Shown here piece by piece: positions 14,701 to 22,027 of a stretch of 23,027 nucleotides of DNA. The notes beneath the pieces were generated by a model. The model ran no database searches and was not told the DNA's origin. It was given only the letters and a program-made list of their open reading frames with translations. Both the position numbers and the translations under genes were made by a program. The DNA is from a virus. Location of the stretch: positions 1 to 23,027 of IMG/VR virus record IMGVR_UViG_3300004457_000020; one strand, 5' to 3'. How positions within the stretch are numbered: the first letter of the stretch is position 1; the number at the start of each line of letters is the position of its first letter.

Positions 14701-17508
14701 TGTAGTAAATACTGTATCTGTAGTGGGTTTTATAGAAGTACGGTTTTCTTGGTTTTTATTTTTAGCCTCTTCACCTTTTCTTTGTCGAAGACTAAACTCA
14801 AAACCATTTAACCATGTTTTAAAACCGTCTAAATCTCCTTCATTTAATGCAGAACCCGTTTCTTCTAATCTGTTTTTAATGTCACTATACATAGGGTCGT
14901 CTTCTTCTAAATGATTTATGGTGTTATGAATACGAGAAGGTGAGTTAGTACCTCCTTCTTTTGCTATTGCTGTTAAAATACGCATGTTTTTAGCGGTTTC
15001 GGGGCTTTGAATATATTCTGCGTGTTTTTTAGCATTTTCAAAATTAACATTCTTTGAACCCCAACCCATGAAATCCATATAGTCTTCATGGTCCACACCA
15101 AAACTTACTGGTATCTTACCACTTACTAAATCTTTTATTGATTGAACCGAGTTTTTCTGTGGCTTGTGTGGGTCATTTGTATGGCCCAACATTGTTTTTC
15201 GCCAGTGTTGATTTCTTGATTTATTGAGAATAGGAGTGTCCGATGAGTTAGCACCATAAGTTGCTTTAGGTGGCGAAGTTGTAAGTGGATGATGTGATAT
15301 AAGATGACTCATGTAATCCAATCCGCTGTATTTTTTCTTATCATCGGGAGACATATGACGAAGTGTATATTGCAATTGAGGGTTATATGATGATTTATGC
15401 GTTGTCCAGTTATGTTTATCACCGCTGGATAGTTTTGTATAAGTATTAGCGGGTGAAAATATATCTTGTAAAAGTTGGTTGTTTGTATTATAAACAAACT
15501 TTTTCTTTGATTTTTTACCTTCGATTACATCTGTATATTCACCTATTGATTTATCTACTTCGGGTCCAAAATGCATACCTAAAGATGCATTGAGGTCATT
15601 AGGGTGTAAAACCCCACTATCTTTTAATTCAAATAATGACGATGATGACGGGTATGACATGTCTTTTGGTTTTTCTTTAAATGAAGTTTGAGTGTTTAAT
15701 GTATTACCAGTAATAGGAGTAGGTTCTTTTTTTCCGGTTAATTGTTGATAGGCTTGCTCGATTTTTTCTTCTTCTGTTAATTTATCTTCATTATGTGCTA
15801 CACTATGAATAACTTCATTATAAGTAGCCATTGTCAAACCAGCACCACCATACTGTGCAAATGGTTTACTCCAAAACTTTGCAGGTCCAATGGTGTGATT
15901 CCCACCTTTACCAAATTGCCAATGTTCGGGTTTTTCTTCATCGGGATGCGGGCCGTGTGGTGACTGTAAATAAGCAATGTCTGTTCGCATTTCTTTTGCT
16001 CTACCGTTTAAAGTGCCACGCTCTTTAGCCTCACTCTCCATTTCTTCAATGTGATGAAGTGGGATAATAGGTGCATCCATTTCTCCATATATCGGGTGTT
16101 GTGAAAGCGGTTTTCTTGTTTTTGGGTCATATCCAGCAAGAAATAATACATCTTCTATCGGCATACGAGCCAATTCGGGATTGGTAATTTTTCTTTTTTT
16201 GTAGTGATTACGAGTACCTTTTTCTAAATCTTTTAATGAGTATTCATCTTCAACTTTTTTACTATCTAATCCGAGTCTTGGTAAGATATTAAACTCATTA
16301 CCTACACCCTCTTCAATTCCATGACGGTCGTGAATTGCTTCAATAATATAGTCGGACATAGGTTTATCTCCTATATCATAGGAATGAACCCCTTTTCCAA
16401 TTGCTGATTGATTAAAAGGGTTGCCCTCTTTTCTGTAATCTGTTTCATTTGACTCTTGACGCAAATGACTTCTTGGGCCGTTATGCCCTGCTTCTCTTAC
16501 CGCCCAATTCATTTCCGGTGTACGACGCATAAGATTATTCCAAGCCAATCGAGCCGAAGGTATATGTTCACCATTAGGGAGTTTAATTGCATCATGGTCA
16601 TCAACACCTTTTTCAGTTATATGACGCATAACAGCGGTGCGTTCTTCGGGATTTAACCATTCAAGACCAAGATGGTAGCCTTCTTGACCTAATCCTACAG
16701 CGTGGTTATCACCGTTTTCATCGGCAACATACCCGCCACTTTGCCATTGTTTGGCTCTTTGATTAAAATGGTCCACTTTTAAACGGTTTTCTGTTTCTTC
16801 AACTGAACGCCCTTCACTGATATATTTATCTTTTAATTCAGTGTTAAGTTTACTCCATCGCCGGTAGTCTCGATTGTATAAATCAAATTGATGTCTGTAT
16901 TCGGATTTATTTGTTCTTAATGAGCCTAAGATTTTTTTGTTGTTAAAACCTGTAAGTAATGGACTTTTCTTTTTTTCTAAGTGAGCGTGAAACTTCTGTT
17001 CCATTTCTTTTTCTTTTTCAGCATGACCGCCAAAAATATGACTTCGTAACATTTCTACATAACCAGCATTACCAGTTTCAGCATCCATTTTTAAAAGAGG
17101 GTGCATACCATGATGAAAAGGAAAATTATGTTCTTTGTAAGGATGTGACGCAGTAGGAGTGTATCGAGGCCAAACTGCGTGTGATTCGTGCAATCCGTCA
17201 GCACCGGATAACTGGTTTTTCCATACATGGTTTGTTGGCTCTCCATGAGTATGATGGTGTGCAAGAAGGAAACCCGGACCTTCTTTGTATTTTTTATCAT
17301 CATCAAGCGTTATTTCATCTTTTTTTTCGCTTGCTTTTTGAATAGTTTCAGCCGTATATTTTAATGACTTAAGTAAATTATCAGTGGGGGCTTTTTCTAA
17401 AGACTCCCAAGCAATAATATATTCAGCGGCATTAAACTCTAAATCATTACCATCTTCTAAAGACAGTAAGAAATCATCCTTAGCGATATTGAATTGTTCA
17501 GCAACCAT
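11674..17508 (-). CDS. Giant head-region protein with C-terminal degenerate DNA-ligase-like domain
   Basis: The protein has 1944 residues, with ATG 17508 behind GGCGGTGTAGGT. It fills a quarter of the window between small head genes and the protease. Residues 1-1400 are hydrophilic and rich in His, Asn, Lys and Glu; 84-136 is a His-rich patch (LLAHHHTHGEPTNH, FHHGMHP). I recognise no domain there. Residues about 1440-1630 align by pattern to the adenylation domain of ATP-dependent DNA ligases (SGSWVVSKWYDGKRV; NNFVIDGIVG; NIIDIITYD; HKIVLLRDNKSTYMKGERR; PKWLLLRKS), followed by an OB-fold-like part (FKVGDIIRATVTGVTKKRRK). The catalytic Lys position is Trp1473, with Lys1472 shifted by one; the motif III Glu, motif IV Glu (His1589) and motif V Lys residues also look lost. 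It is probably an inactive binding module. The C-terminus is acidic. It may be a virion or ejected protein, which is inferred. Confidence 0.75.
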   Translation of the reverse strand: MVAEQFNIAKDDFLLSLEDGNDLEFNAAEYIIAWESLEKAPTDNLLKSLKYTAETIQKASEKKDEITLDDDKKYKEGPGFLLAHHHTHGEPTNHVWKNQLSGADGLHESHAVWPRYTPTASHPYKEHNFPFHHGMHPLLKMDAETGNAGYVEMLRSHIFGGHAEKEKEMEQKFHAHLEKKKSPLLTGFNNKKILGSLRTNKSEYRHQFDLYNRDYRRWSKLNTELKDKYISEGRSVEETENRLKVDHFNQRAKQWQSGGYVADENGDNHAVGLGQEGYHLGLEWLNPEERTAVMRHITEKGVDDHDAIKLPNGEHIPSARLAWNNLMRRTPEMNWAVREAGHNGPRSHLRQESNETDYRKEGNPFNQSAIGKGVHSYDIGDKPMSDYIIEAIHDRHGIEEGVGNEFNILPRLGLDSKKVEDEYSLKDLEKGTRNHYKKRKITNPELARMPIEDVLFLAGYDPKTRKPLSQHPIYGEMDAPIIPLHHIEEMESEAKERGTLNGRAKEMRTDIAYLQSPHGPHPDEEKPEHWQFGKGGNHTIGPAKFWSKPFAQYGGAGLTMATYNEVIHSVAHNEDKLTEEEKIEQAYQQLTGKKEPTPITGNTLNTQTSFKEKPKDMSYPSSSSLFELKDSGVLHPNDLNASLGMHFGPEVDKSIGEYTDVIEGKKSKKKFVYNTNNQLLQDIFSPANTYTKLSSGDKHNWTTHKSSYNPQLQYTLRHMSPDDKKKYSGLDYMSHLISHHPLTTSPPKATYGANSSDTPILNKSRNQHWRKTMLGHTNDPHKPQKNSVQSIKDLVSGKIPVSFGVDHEDYMDFMGWGSKNVNFENAKKHAEYIQSPETAKNMRILTAIAKEGGTNSPSRIHNTINHLEEDDPMYSDIKNRLEETGSALNEGDLDGFKTWLNGFEFSLRQRKGEEAKNKNQENRTSIKPTTDTVFTTNTINTALKFGSMLPAMEKETQLNERLNEISEQMQYADTPEEIEAMRQELYEGQAELNKIQNRSAEAVLGKASNWWKKDAGVTHNIAKNSRKAVLEAAKKLYPMVMEHDPSHFDINDPVKFMANHDRLMHDAERWIANADHDVHGIKSSVYRMQDSTKEVRPQQKGFHRNVMSHMLDNSFELNGNMTPDEVLEGMGLEGKTSEQKSRLRQHVQRIIDESNAREVPLNVSTVGQLMTSGKFNDDFMLHRTHADEQFAQDHQENGLHHAIDSAQSRHKNWKTHPIHNTVGHAINHFNTKEFGSNMENNGLSYYSASDNDVHNREGAGSGNKKRYTRRTKNRLDGIVSLDVDAVNDDNMTPRIESVRKVGIDTDPVPIGGVNPSSFGIMPTHTGADMVHSSAVPQQSSFGFEFDAQGQPTIGTFTEPQLYHPTWQGALEEIHGTPETKQLLESMPPHPNPTPPFLDYDKETFNVIGEENPTALNLSEMSDYITSLLNPDVMLTKSEDAKWVPPVRPMHRIFDLSDLEHLRGFSGSWVVSKWYDGKRVIIVQNDDEITTYDENGRKVGLKKAFKESLAELNDNNFVIDGIVGEEDLNIIDIITYDDTNVAEMLMHERMKILRGQFDSHENVIIPGPHDTKMTDEEGLEDAVKILQEEHKIVLLRDNKSTYMKGERRHPKWLLLRKSRDFNFIVLDRRGKGPFTYQLGAGPIIDGESLGNRAVTYKNQFYMDVGTAHNQQRTFKVGDIIRATVTGVTKKRRKDRDVFNVQVREIESEGEGEGAASAESLDLMTKSFAPILIPHDLEYNDGVLQVILKDVDTVSYQVSRIEDHWYLHNPSAALGDLTKSNYSLTLAESLHPYWHPLAPLMLEGHLVKSNVMDEEEIPTREQQEDESAGILEEKDDNRLLKPSTKKALEVISRALDLLAKEKLTWTGPRGLGIDMATPVESPSGPTKLTEESNLPDYDGKKRPEEQERDVDSGDDEKKPITHIEMKTDADESIVLDDEDGTPTLSV

Positions 17509-17511
17509 ACC

Positions 17512-17536
17512 TACACCGCCTCATGATAGCGGTGTA
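17512..17536 (-). promoter_or_regulatory. Hairpin covering the ribosome-binding site of the giant gene
   Basis: On the minus strand, TACACCGC and GCGGTGTA form a perfect 8-base inverted repeat around a 9-base loop, ending just 3 bases before ATG 17508. The 3' arm contains the GCGGTG that serves as ribosome-binding site, and the loop contains the TGA stop of the 56-residue gene. Ribosomes ending the upstream gene would open the stem, a typical translational coupling layout (inferred). Confidence 0.6.
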
Positions 17537-17691
17537 AACTGTGGACAAGCAAAAACATCCATACCATCATTTAATTTGCAACCTTCACGGATGTTTCCAC
17601 CACATGTTTGACAAGCAATTGGTGAACCGCTTTCAGCCGATTCCCGCATTGATGCTTTAGGATTTGCTTTTTTGATGGCTATTTTTGACAT
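17521..17691 (-). CDS. Small zinc-binding protein
   Basis: This 56-residue gene runs from ATG 17691 (MSKIAIKKANPKAS) to TGA 17523-17521. It has C27-x2-C30 (ACQTCGGN), then C38 (EGCKL) and C49 (FACPQF), a plausible four-cysteine zinc site. The start follows TATTGATGTGGTAAC, where TGA is the previous gene's stop. The N-terminus is basic. It fills the space between the 156-residue Cys-rich gene and the giant gene with no room to spare, which supports it being real. It is likely translationally coupled to the giant gene. The function is unknown. Confidence 0.7.
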   Translation of the reverse strand: MSKIAIKKANPKASMRESAESGSPIACQTCGGNIREGCKLNDGMDVFACPQFTPLS

Positions 17692-17700
17692 GTTACCACA

Positions 17701-18171
17701 TCAATACTTTCTTTCAGTTCCGCCTTCTGCATCTTCTCGTTCAGCACCAGTTCCGGCGTGTGGATTCATACGACCGCCGAGTTTACCTAAGTCAACTTTC
17801 TTGTCATGCTTATCTCGCTTTGGTTTACCATCTTCGTATTCAATGGTATTACCGTTGGTAGTATAGTAAGCGGTTTTTGTTTGTCCACCGGATTCAGTAA
17901 CCATGTGAGGGTTGACATCAGTAATTTTTTCTTTAGGGATAGGTGTCGGGTTAGCCATTGGGTCGCCCTTTTCCATTTTTCCACCACAGCCCATCTTCAT
18001 GCAACCCATTTTGTTCATCTTAGAACCACACTTAGGACAGTCTTTACAATTACAATCACCTTTACAATCGCACTTTGCTTTCTCAATTGTATTTAATCGA
18101 GTGTTAAACATATACGCTTTCTCAAGCATCTGTGTCACTTCGTAACTGTTTTCTTCAAATCTTGGCTTCAT
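17701..18171 (-). CDS. Cysteine-cluster (metal-binding) head-region protein
   Basis: The protein has 156 residues from ATG 18171, behind GAGGTATAATT that contains the upstream stop TAA. Residues 34-62 hold eight cysteines in 29 residues (CDCKGDCNCKDCPKCG, then GCMKMGCGG) with many Lys and Met, a metallothionein- or ferredoxin-like density rather than a simple ribbon. The N-terminus is a helix (EVTQMLEKAYMFNTRLNTIE). The C-terminal half is polar and basic-acidic mixed (KPKRDKHDKKVDLGKLGGRM). It lies between portal and giant protein, so it may be a minor head protein. I recognise no family; metal binding is inferred from cysteine spacing. Confidence 0.72.
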   Translation of the reverse strand: MKPRFEENSYEVTQMLEKAYMFNTRLNTIEKAKCDCKGDCNCKDCPKCGSKMNKMGCMKMGCGGKMEKGDPMANPTPIPKEKITDVNPHMVTESGGQTKTAYYTTNGNTIEYEDGKPKRDKHDKKVDLGKLGGRMNPHAGTGAEREDAEGGTERKY

Positions 18172-18173
18172 AA

Positions 18174-18509
18174 TTATACCTCATTTACTTTTGCTGTCTG
18201 TGCAAGTTCGTGAATATCATCCCACGACATATTATGGAATGCTTCGTTTGTTTGAGGTACAGAAGACCTCTCACCTTTCATTATTGAGCCGTCATTCATA
18301 TCATTTCGGAAAGCATCATTCATGACATTTTCCGTAAGAGGTGTAGTGGCTTTTACCAAGCCCATTTTCTTTAGCATAATACTTGGATTTGATACCATCT
18401 TACGAAGGCGTACATTTTCTTGTTTAAGTGATTCAAGGTCGTTATCCATGTTTTCCATTTTAGTAATCAATACTCCCATTAACCGTTCCGCATCCGATTG
18501 TTCAGTCAT
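18174..18509 (-). CDS. Mini scaffold-like protein sharing the MSWD C-terminal motif
   Basis: The protein has 111 residues from ATG 18509, behind TGAGGTGATTAGAT, with the upstream stop inside the element. Residues about 8-40 form a coiled coil (LMGVLITKMENMDNDLESLK). The C-terminus reads NMSWDDIHELAQTA, almost the same as NMSWDEVHNLASSV at the end of the protease-scaffold protein, and both are preceded by a VPxT element. Both also begin MTE followed by a helix. The gene therefore looks like a shortened paralogue of the scaffold: coiled coil plus a terminal capsid-binding helix. It may act as an assembly chaperone or a portal-capsid linker. The similarity is seen directly; the role is inferred. 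Confidence 0.7.
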   Translation of the reverse strand: MTEQSDAERLMGVLITKMENMDNDLESLKQENVRLRKMVSNPSIMLKKMGLVKATTPLTENVMNDAFRNDMNDGSIMKGERSSVPQTNEAFHNMSWDDIHELAQTAKVNEV

Positions 18510-18520
18510 ATCTAATCACC

Positions 18521-18877
18521 TCATTGTTGGTAGCGGCCAAATGTGCCACTTACACGAGTATAGTTTGAGTTTTTAACACCAGTGCTTACAGTGCCGGAGA
18601 GTCGTTGTCCTTGTAGGGATTGAGCCGATGCTGGTCGGTCTTCAAACTTCATAACAGGTACGCCACCAGCGTAAATATCATTTGGTCCTTGAGTTAAAAC
18701 GCTTTCGGATTTAGTAATAGCCGCAGACAAATCTTCGGAAAGAAAGTCTGCTACCTTACGCACTTCATTCAAATGTTGCTTTGCCAAGTTAGCATTACCG
18801 CTTGTTAGCGCAGTAATAAATGCCTTTTGGTGTTCTTCCATCTTTCTCGCCATTGGGTCCATTTTAATTAAATCCAT
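18521..18877 (-). CDS. Hypothetical head protein downstream of portal
   Basis: The protein has 118 residues from ATG 18877 behind GGTAGGGCTGAAT. The first 70 residues are helical (ARKMEEHQKAFITALTSGNA; AKQHLNEVRKVADFLSEDLS), and the rest is polar and rich in Gly, Ser and Thr, ending SGTFGRYQQ. It has no cysteines and no membrane segment. It follows the portal after a 43-base gap and precedes the mini-scaffold. It could be a portal-associated or minor head protein; I recognise no family. Confidence 0.65.
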   Translation of the reverse strand: MDLIKMDPMARKMEEHQKAFITALTSGNANLAKQHLNEVRKVADFLSEDLSAAITKSESVLTQGPNDIYAGGVPVMKFEDRPASAQSLQGQRLSGTVSTGVKNSNYTRVSGTFGRYQQ

Positions 18878-18920
18878 ATTCAGCCCTACCTTATCCCATG
18901 TTGTTGCTCTTTAAGAGTCT

Positions 18921-20708
18921 TTATGCACCCTTGAAGTTTCTTGCATTCATAAGAGCATTACTATTTTGCTGTCCAATAGAGGGTGGTGGGCCTCTTTGTT
19001 GAACACTTGTTACTGGGGAACCGCTACCAGCCGATGTGCGGCGTTGCGGTGCGGCTGGCCCTCTATCACGAAGTCCCATGCCTTGACCTCCGGGTTGCGG
19101 AGGGGGCATTGGCATTCCACCTTGCGGCATACCCGGAGGCATACCTCTCATTGGCATTCCACCCATTGGCATTCCACCCATAGGCATTCCACCCGGAGGT
19201 GGCATACCGCCACCCATTGGAGGTGGTGCGCCGCCCGGAGGTGGTGCGCCGCCCGGAGGTGGTGCGCCGCCCGGAGGGGCGGCAGGTTGAGGTGGAGGCT
19301 TACGATAGACAAATCGAATATCACTACTGGATTCACCGTCAATTAAATCTGCTACAAAGCCAAGTGCTGTCATACGCTGTGCAACATTTAATTCTTGTTC
19401 ATCACGGCGTAGTCGAGTGATTTCATCTTCTTCTTCATTTGGATAAAGAGTAAGTTTCCAATCGTGAACGCCCATTTGTTTGAGCATTTTAGGGAACAAA
19501 ACATCGGTATAGATTTTTTGTCCAAACTCAACAGCACGATTTGTAACAAGGATTTGCATACCTTCATTACTTAATCCACCGGATTTACCACTGTCAACCA
19601 TGAATACACTTGATACACCGAAGTAAGCGGCTATACGATTGCGTATTTCATCCCGAACAGCGGTGTACTGCATTTCTTCTAAGGTGTCCATAAACTTAAT
19701 CCAGTTTACACCACCACGGCCTGTTTGACTTTCAATACCGACTTTCGGAATATAGTGAGGGTCCCGTTCCATTTTCTCATCAACTGATTTCCAAAACGAT
19801 TTCATTGACTCAAGGTTATCAGTAGTTACCGAAATAATACCTTTTGGCATTCTTCGCTTTTGATATGCAGTGTACATGTAATTGTCCATTGCTGTGAGAG
19901 TCATGGCTTGTCGCCACATGGTGTTGACAGGTGAACGGCCATACAATTTTGTTGGATTGTATTTACTTAAGTGGAGGACTTCACCTTCAATGAAGTATTG
20001 TGTTTTACCGCTACCAGCCATATTAACATAATGAACATCAAACAAATCCATACCACATGTTTCACAAGTATCGTCTTCTGCGTGAGTCTTTACTTGGTCA
20101 CGATGAATACGACACACCTTATATCGCCCACCACGAACACCACGCTTATCAGCAACAATACGCATAAAGATAGGGTCGCCACGAATCATTTCTTTAACAC
20201 GGAAAAAAGCAACTTCTTTTGATTCCGGGTCAATATAGTATTCTTTGACTAAAATTAAAAACGCATCATCAACGATGTTAAGGTCGTTTTCAACTTCATT
20301 AAGAAGGTGAATAAATTGTTGGTCCATGCTATTGTTTTGTTCTAACAACCATTTTACATATGTTAATTCTTGATGGTCGGGTTCACGAACTGGTCCTTGA
20401 CATACACTGCAAACTTCAACATCGTGTTGAAATTCTTCGCTACATTCTGTGCATTTTTTATGAAACTTCTTCTCAAAGAAATGCCCTCTTCGGAACATCT
20501 CTTGACGGATTTTTGAAAGAACAGTGCGGAGAATCAAACATTCTGTACTTACTGCATAAAGCGCAGGTATGGTAATACCTTGCGCCATTACTGGTTCTTG
20601 AATACCACTTGTCCAAAGTGGCATAGTTGGAGTTGGCGACTCCTTTCGCTTGAATGGTTTTCCAAGTGTAGTGATAAATCGGCTAATTCTACTGTTATCG
20701 TCTGCCAT
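18921..20708 (-). CDS. Portal protein with zinc-binding insertions
   Basis: The protein has 595 residues. ATG 20708 overlaps the previous stop as TGATG behind GGAGGGACTT. The portal ring sits at one capsid vertex and passes DNA during packaging and release. Family signs are VLHLSKYNPTKLYGRSPVNT, the following helices, KRRMPKGIISVTTDNLESM and IRNRIAAYFGVSSVFMVDSG, then NRAVEFGQKIYTDVLFPKML. Two unusual insertions are seen: C86-x2-C89 with C100-x2-C103 (KCTECSE ... VCSVCQG), and C199-x2-H202 with C215-x2-C218 (VCRIHRD ... TCETCGM). The C-terminal 120 residues are a Pro/Gly/Met-rich repetitive tail. The overlap with the LAGLIDADG gene suggests coupled translation. Confidence 0.87.
   Translation of the reverse strand: MADDNSRISRFITTLGKPFKRKESPTPTMPLWTSGIQEPVMAQGITIPALYAVSTECLILRTVLSKIRQEMFRRGHFFEKKFHKKCTECSEEFQHDVEVCSVCQGPVREPDHQELTYVKWLLEQNNSMDQQFIHLLNEVENDLNIVDDAFLILVKEYYIDPESKEVAFFRVKEMIRGDPIFMRIVADKRGVRGGRYKVCRIHRDQVKTHAEDDTCETCGMDLFDVHYVNMAGSGKTQYFIEGEVLHLSKYNPTKLYGRSPVNTMWRQAMTLTAMDNYMYTAYQKRRMPKGIISVTTDNLESMKSFWKSVDEKMERDPHYIPKVGIESQTGRGGVNWIKFMDTLEEMQYTAVRDEIRNRIAAYFGVSSVFMVDSGKSGGLSNEGMQILVTNRAVEFGQKIYTDVLFPKMLKQMGVHDWKLTLYPNEEEDEITRLRRDEQELNVAQRMTALGFVADLIDGESSSDIRFVYRKPPPQPAAPPGGAPPPGGAPPPGGAPPPMGGGMPPPGGMPMGGMPMGGMPMRGMPPGMPQGGMPMPPPQPGGQGMGLRDRGPAAPQRRTSAGSGSPVTSVQQRGPPPSIGQQNSNALMNARNFKGA
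19151..19274 (-). repeat. Tandem repeats coding for the portal's Pro-Gly-Met tail
   Basis: Three exact copies of an 18-base unit (plus-strand 19221-19238, 19239-19256, 19257-19274) encode PPPGGA repeats. Three near-exact copies of a 15-base unit (19151-19195) encode GGMPM. They are in-frame and markedly G+C-rich against the AT-rich surroundings. Confidence 0.85.
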
Positions 20709-22006
20709 CAAAGTCCCTCCGCATATCCACCTATGGTATCAGCATCCAATCCCCACTTAGACAAGAGGTTATCGGCTTTCTTTTTATCATCTTTCCAATT
20801 ATTGAAAGTGACAAGTTTATGTAATTCGTCTTTTCTTAATTTATCTTTAGTGTCAATAAAAGTTAAAACAGCCTTTGCCTGTAGCGATTTCATTTTTAAA
20901 TGTGGTAAGATACCTTTGAGTAATTGGCGTAAATCATCCTTTGATTGAAAAACAAGGCGGTGAAGACTCCGATTACTATTTTTATGTATTTTTTGATTAA
21001 GCACTAATCGGCCACATCCTAACGATTTATGTAGATTTTCGCAGTGGTCTTTACCTCTATCACCTGTTGCAACAAATGTTGCTCTTGGTTCACCTCTTTC
21101 ACTGATAAAAATACTCCCGTCAGCGTCAAGGAAACCTGCGGCATACGCCCAAATGTCTTTGATAATCAAACCGTGTGTTCCCATCTTAACAAAAAGACCA
21201 CGACTGTGCGCTCGATAAATGTCTAATTCTTCTCCGTACATTTTGATAAGCATACCAACTTTACTTGGTGTGATTGATTTATGTAAAACCCCAACACCAC
21301 GCCGAACAATTTCACGACTACTTAATTCACCGTCAATTTCTAATTGCTTTGAAATATATTCAAGGGTGTTTTTATCATCTTTTGAAATTGAGTCAATTTG
21401 ATGTAGAGTACCACGCCACATTTTTTGAGCATCTTTACGCATTTGCATAGCGTCAACCCAATTTTCTTGTTCAGCGGTTCCCCAGTTATCAAGGTCATTT
21501 AACATTGAAAGAACAGAAGTTGCTTTCAAAAACATTTGACACGCCTGTTGAAGTCCTGTCTTTCTTGTTTCGCCAAACTTTCGCAGTGATTTTAATGAAC
21601 GGTCGGTTAAACCCATGTAACGAATACTTTCTTGCAAACCATCACTCCATGATAGATTGTTAATAGTAGCCTCAACTTCCATCGCTTTAATAGTTCTTAC
21701 ATCATTGATGATGTCGTCAATCATATTACGATTGCTTTTGTCATTACGCCGCATCTTTCGACACATACGAATAATTGAATTAGCATCTTTACCATATGTA
21801 GATTCAAGCCAACCATCGCCGTTTTTAGCAAAACCGTATGATTTTATTTCATCATTCAAAAAAAGCGTTGAGTCTTTTTTAATTGGTACGCTTTGGTGAA
21901 TATAATTTGGATGTTGAGTAAGGCTGTTGTAAACGCTTTTGGTGAAATCGTCACCTACAATAGCAGGTGCATCATACACATCTCCGACAATCGCACTACC
22001 CCACAT
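20708..22006 (-). CDS. Protein with LAGLIDADG-type homing endonuclease domain
   Basis: The protein has 432 residues from ATG 22006 behind GAGGTAGTCAAT. Residues 285-300 read IWAYAAGFLDADGSIF, a clear single LAGLIDADG helix with the acidic D296, followed by a beta-rich stretch and helices (RATFVATGDRGKD, LHRLVFQSKDDLRQLLKGIL) as in one LAGLIDADG domain. Single-motif enzymes act as dimers on DNA (known). Residues about 213-275 (LEYISKQLEIDGELSSREIV ... FVKMG) look like a winged helix. Residues 1-210 are helical and unrecognised. It sits immediately before the portal, where a terminase is often found, and overlaps it by TGATG, so it is built into the operon. It may be a homing enzyme or a domesticated packaging or regulatory protein. 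Confidence 0.75.
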   Translation of the reverse strand: MWGSAIVGDVYDAPAIVGDDFTKSVYNSLTQHPNYIHQSVPIKKDSTLFLNDEIKSYGFAKNGDGWLESTYGKDANSIIRMCRKMRRNDKSNRNMIDDIINDVRTIKAMEVEATINNLSWSDGLQESIRYMGLTDRSLKSLRKFGETRKTGLQQACQMFLKATSVLSMLNDLDNWGTAEQENWVDAMQMRKDAQKMWRGTLHQIDSISKDDKNTLEYISKQLEIDGELSSREIVRRGVGVLHKSITPSKVGMLIKMYGEELDIYRAHSRGLFVKMGTHGLIIKDIWAYAAGFLDADGSIFISERGEPRATFVATGDRGKDHCENLHKSLGCGRLVLNQKIHKNSNRSLHRLVFQSKDDLRQLLKGILPHLKMKSLQAKAVLTFIDTKDKLRKDELHKLVTFNNWKDDKKKADNLLSKWGLDADTIGGYAEGL

Positions 22007-22027
22007 ATTGACTACCTCATTGTCCTA

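Noticed and set aside
18905-18918. Small palindrome (CTCTT-T-AAGAG) between portal and the 118-residue gene
   Set aside because: A stem of five mostly A/T pairs without a T run is too weak to call a terminator or operator.
19199-19420. Plus-strand frame with VVRRPE repeats
   Set aside because: It is the reverse of the portal's 18-base PPPGGA repeat; no independent start signal.
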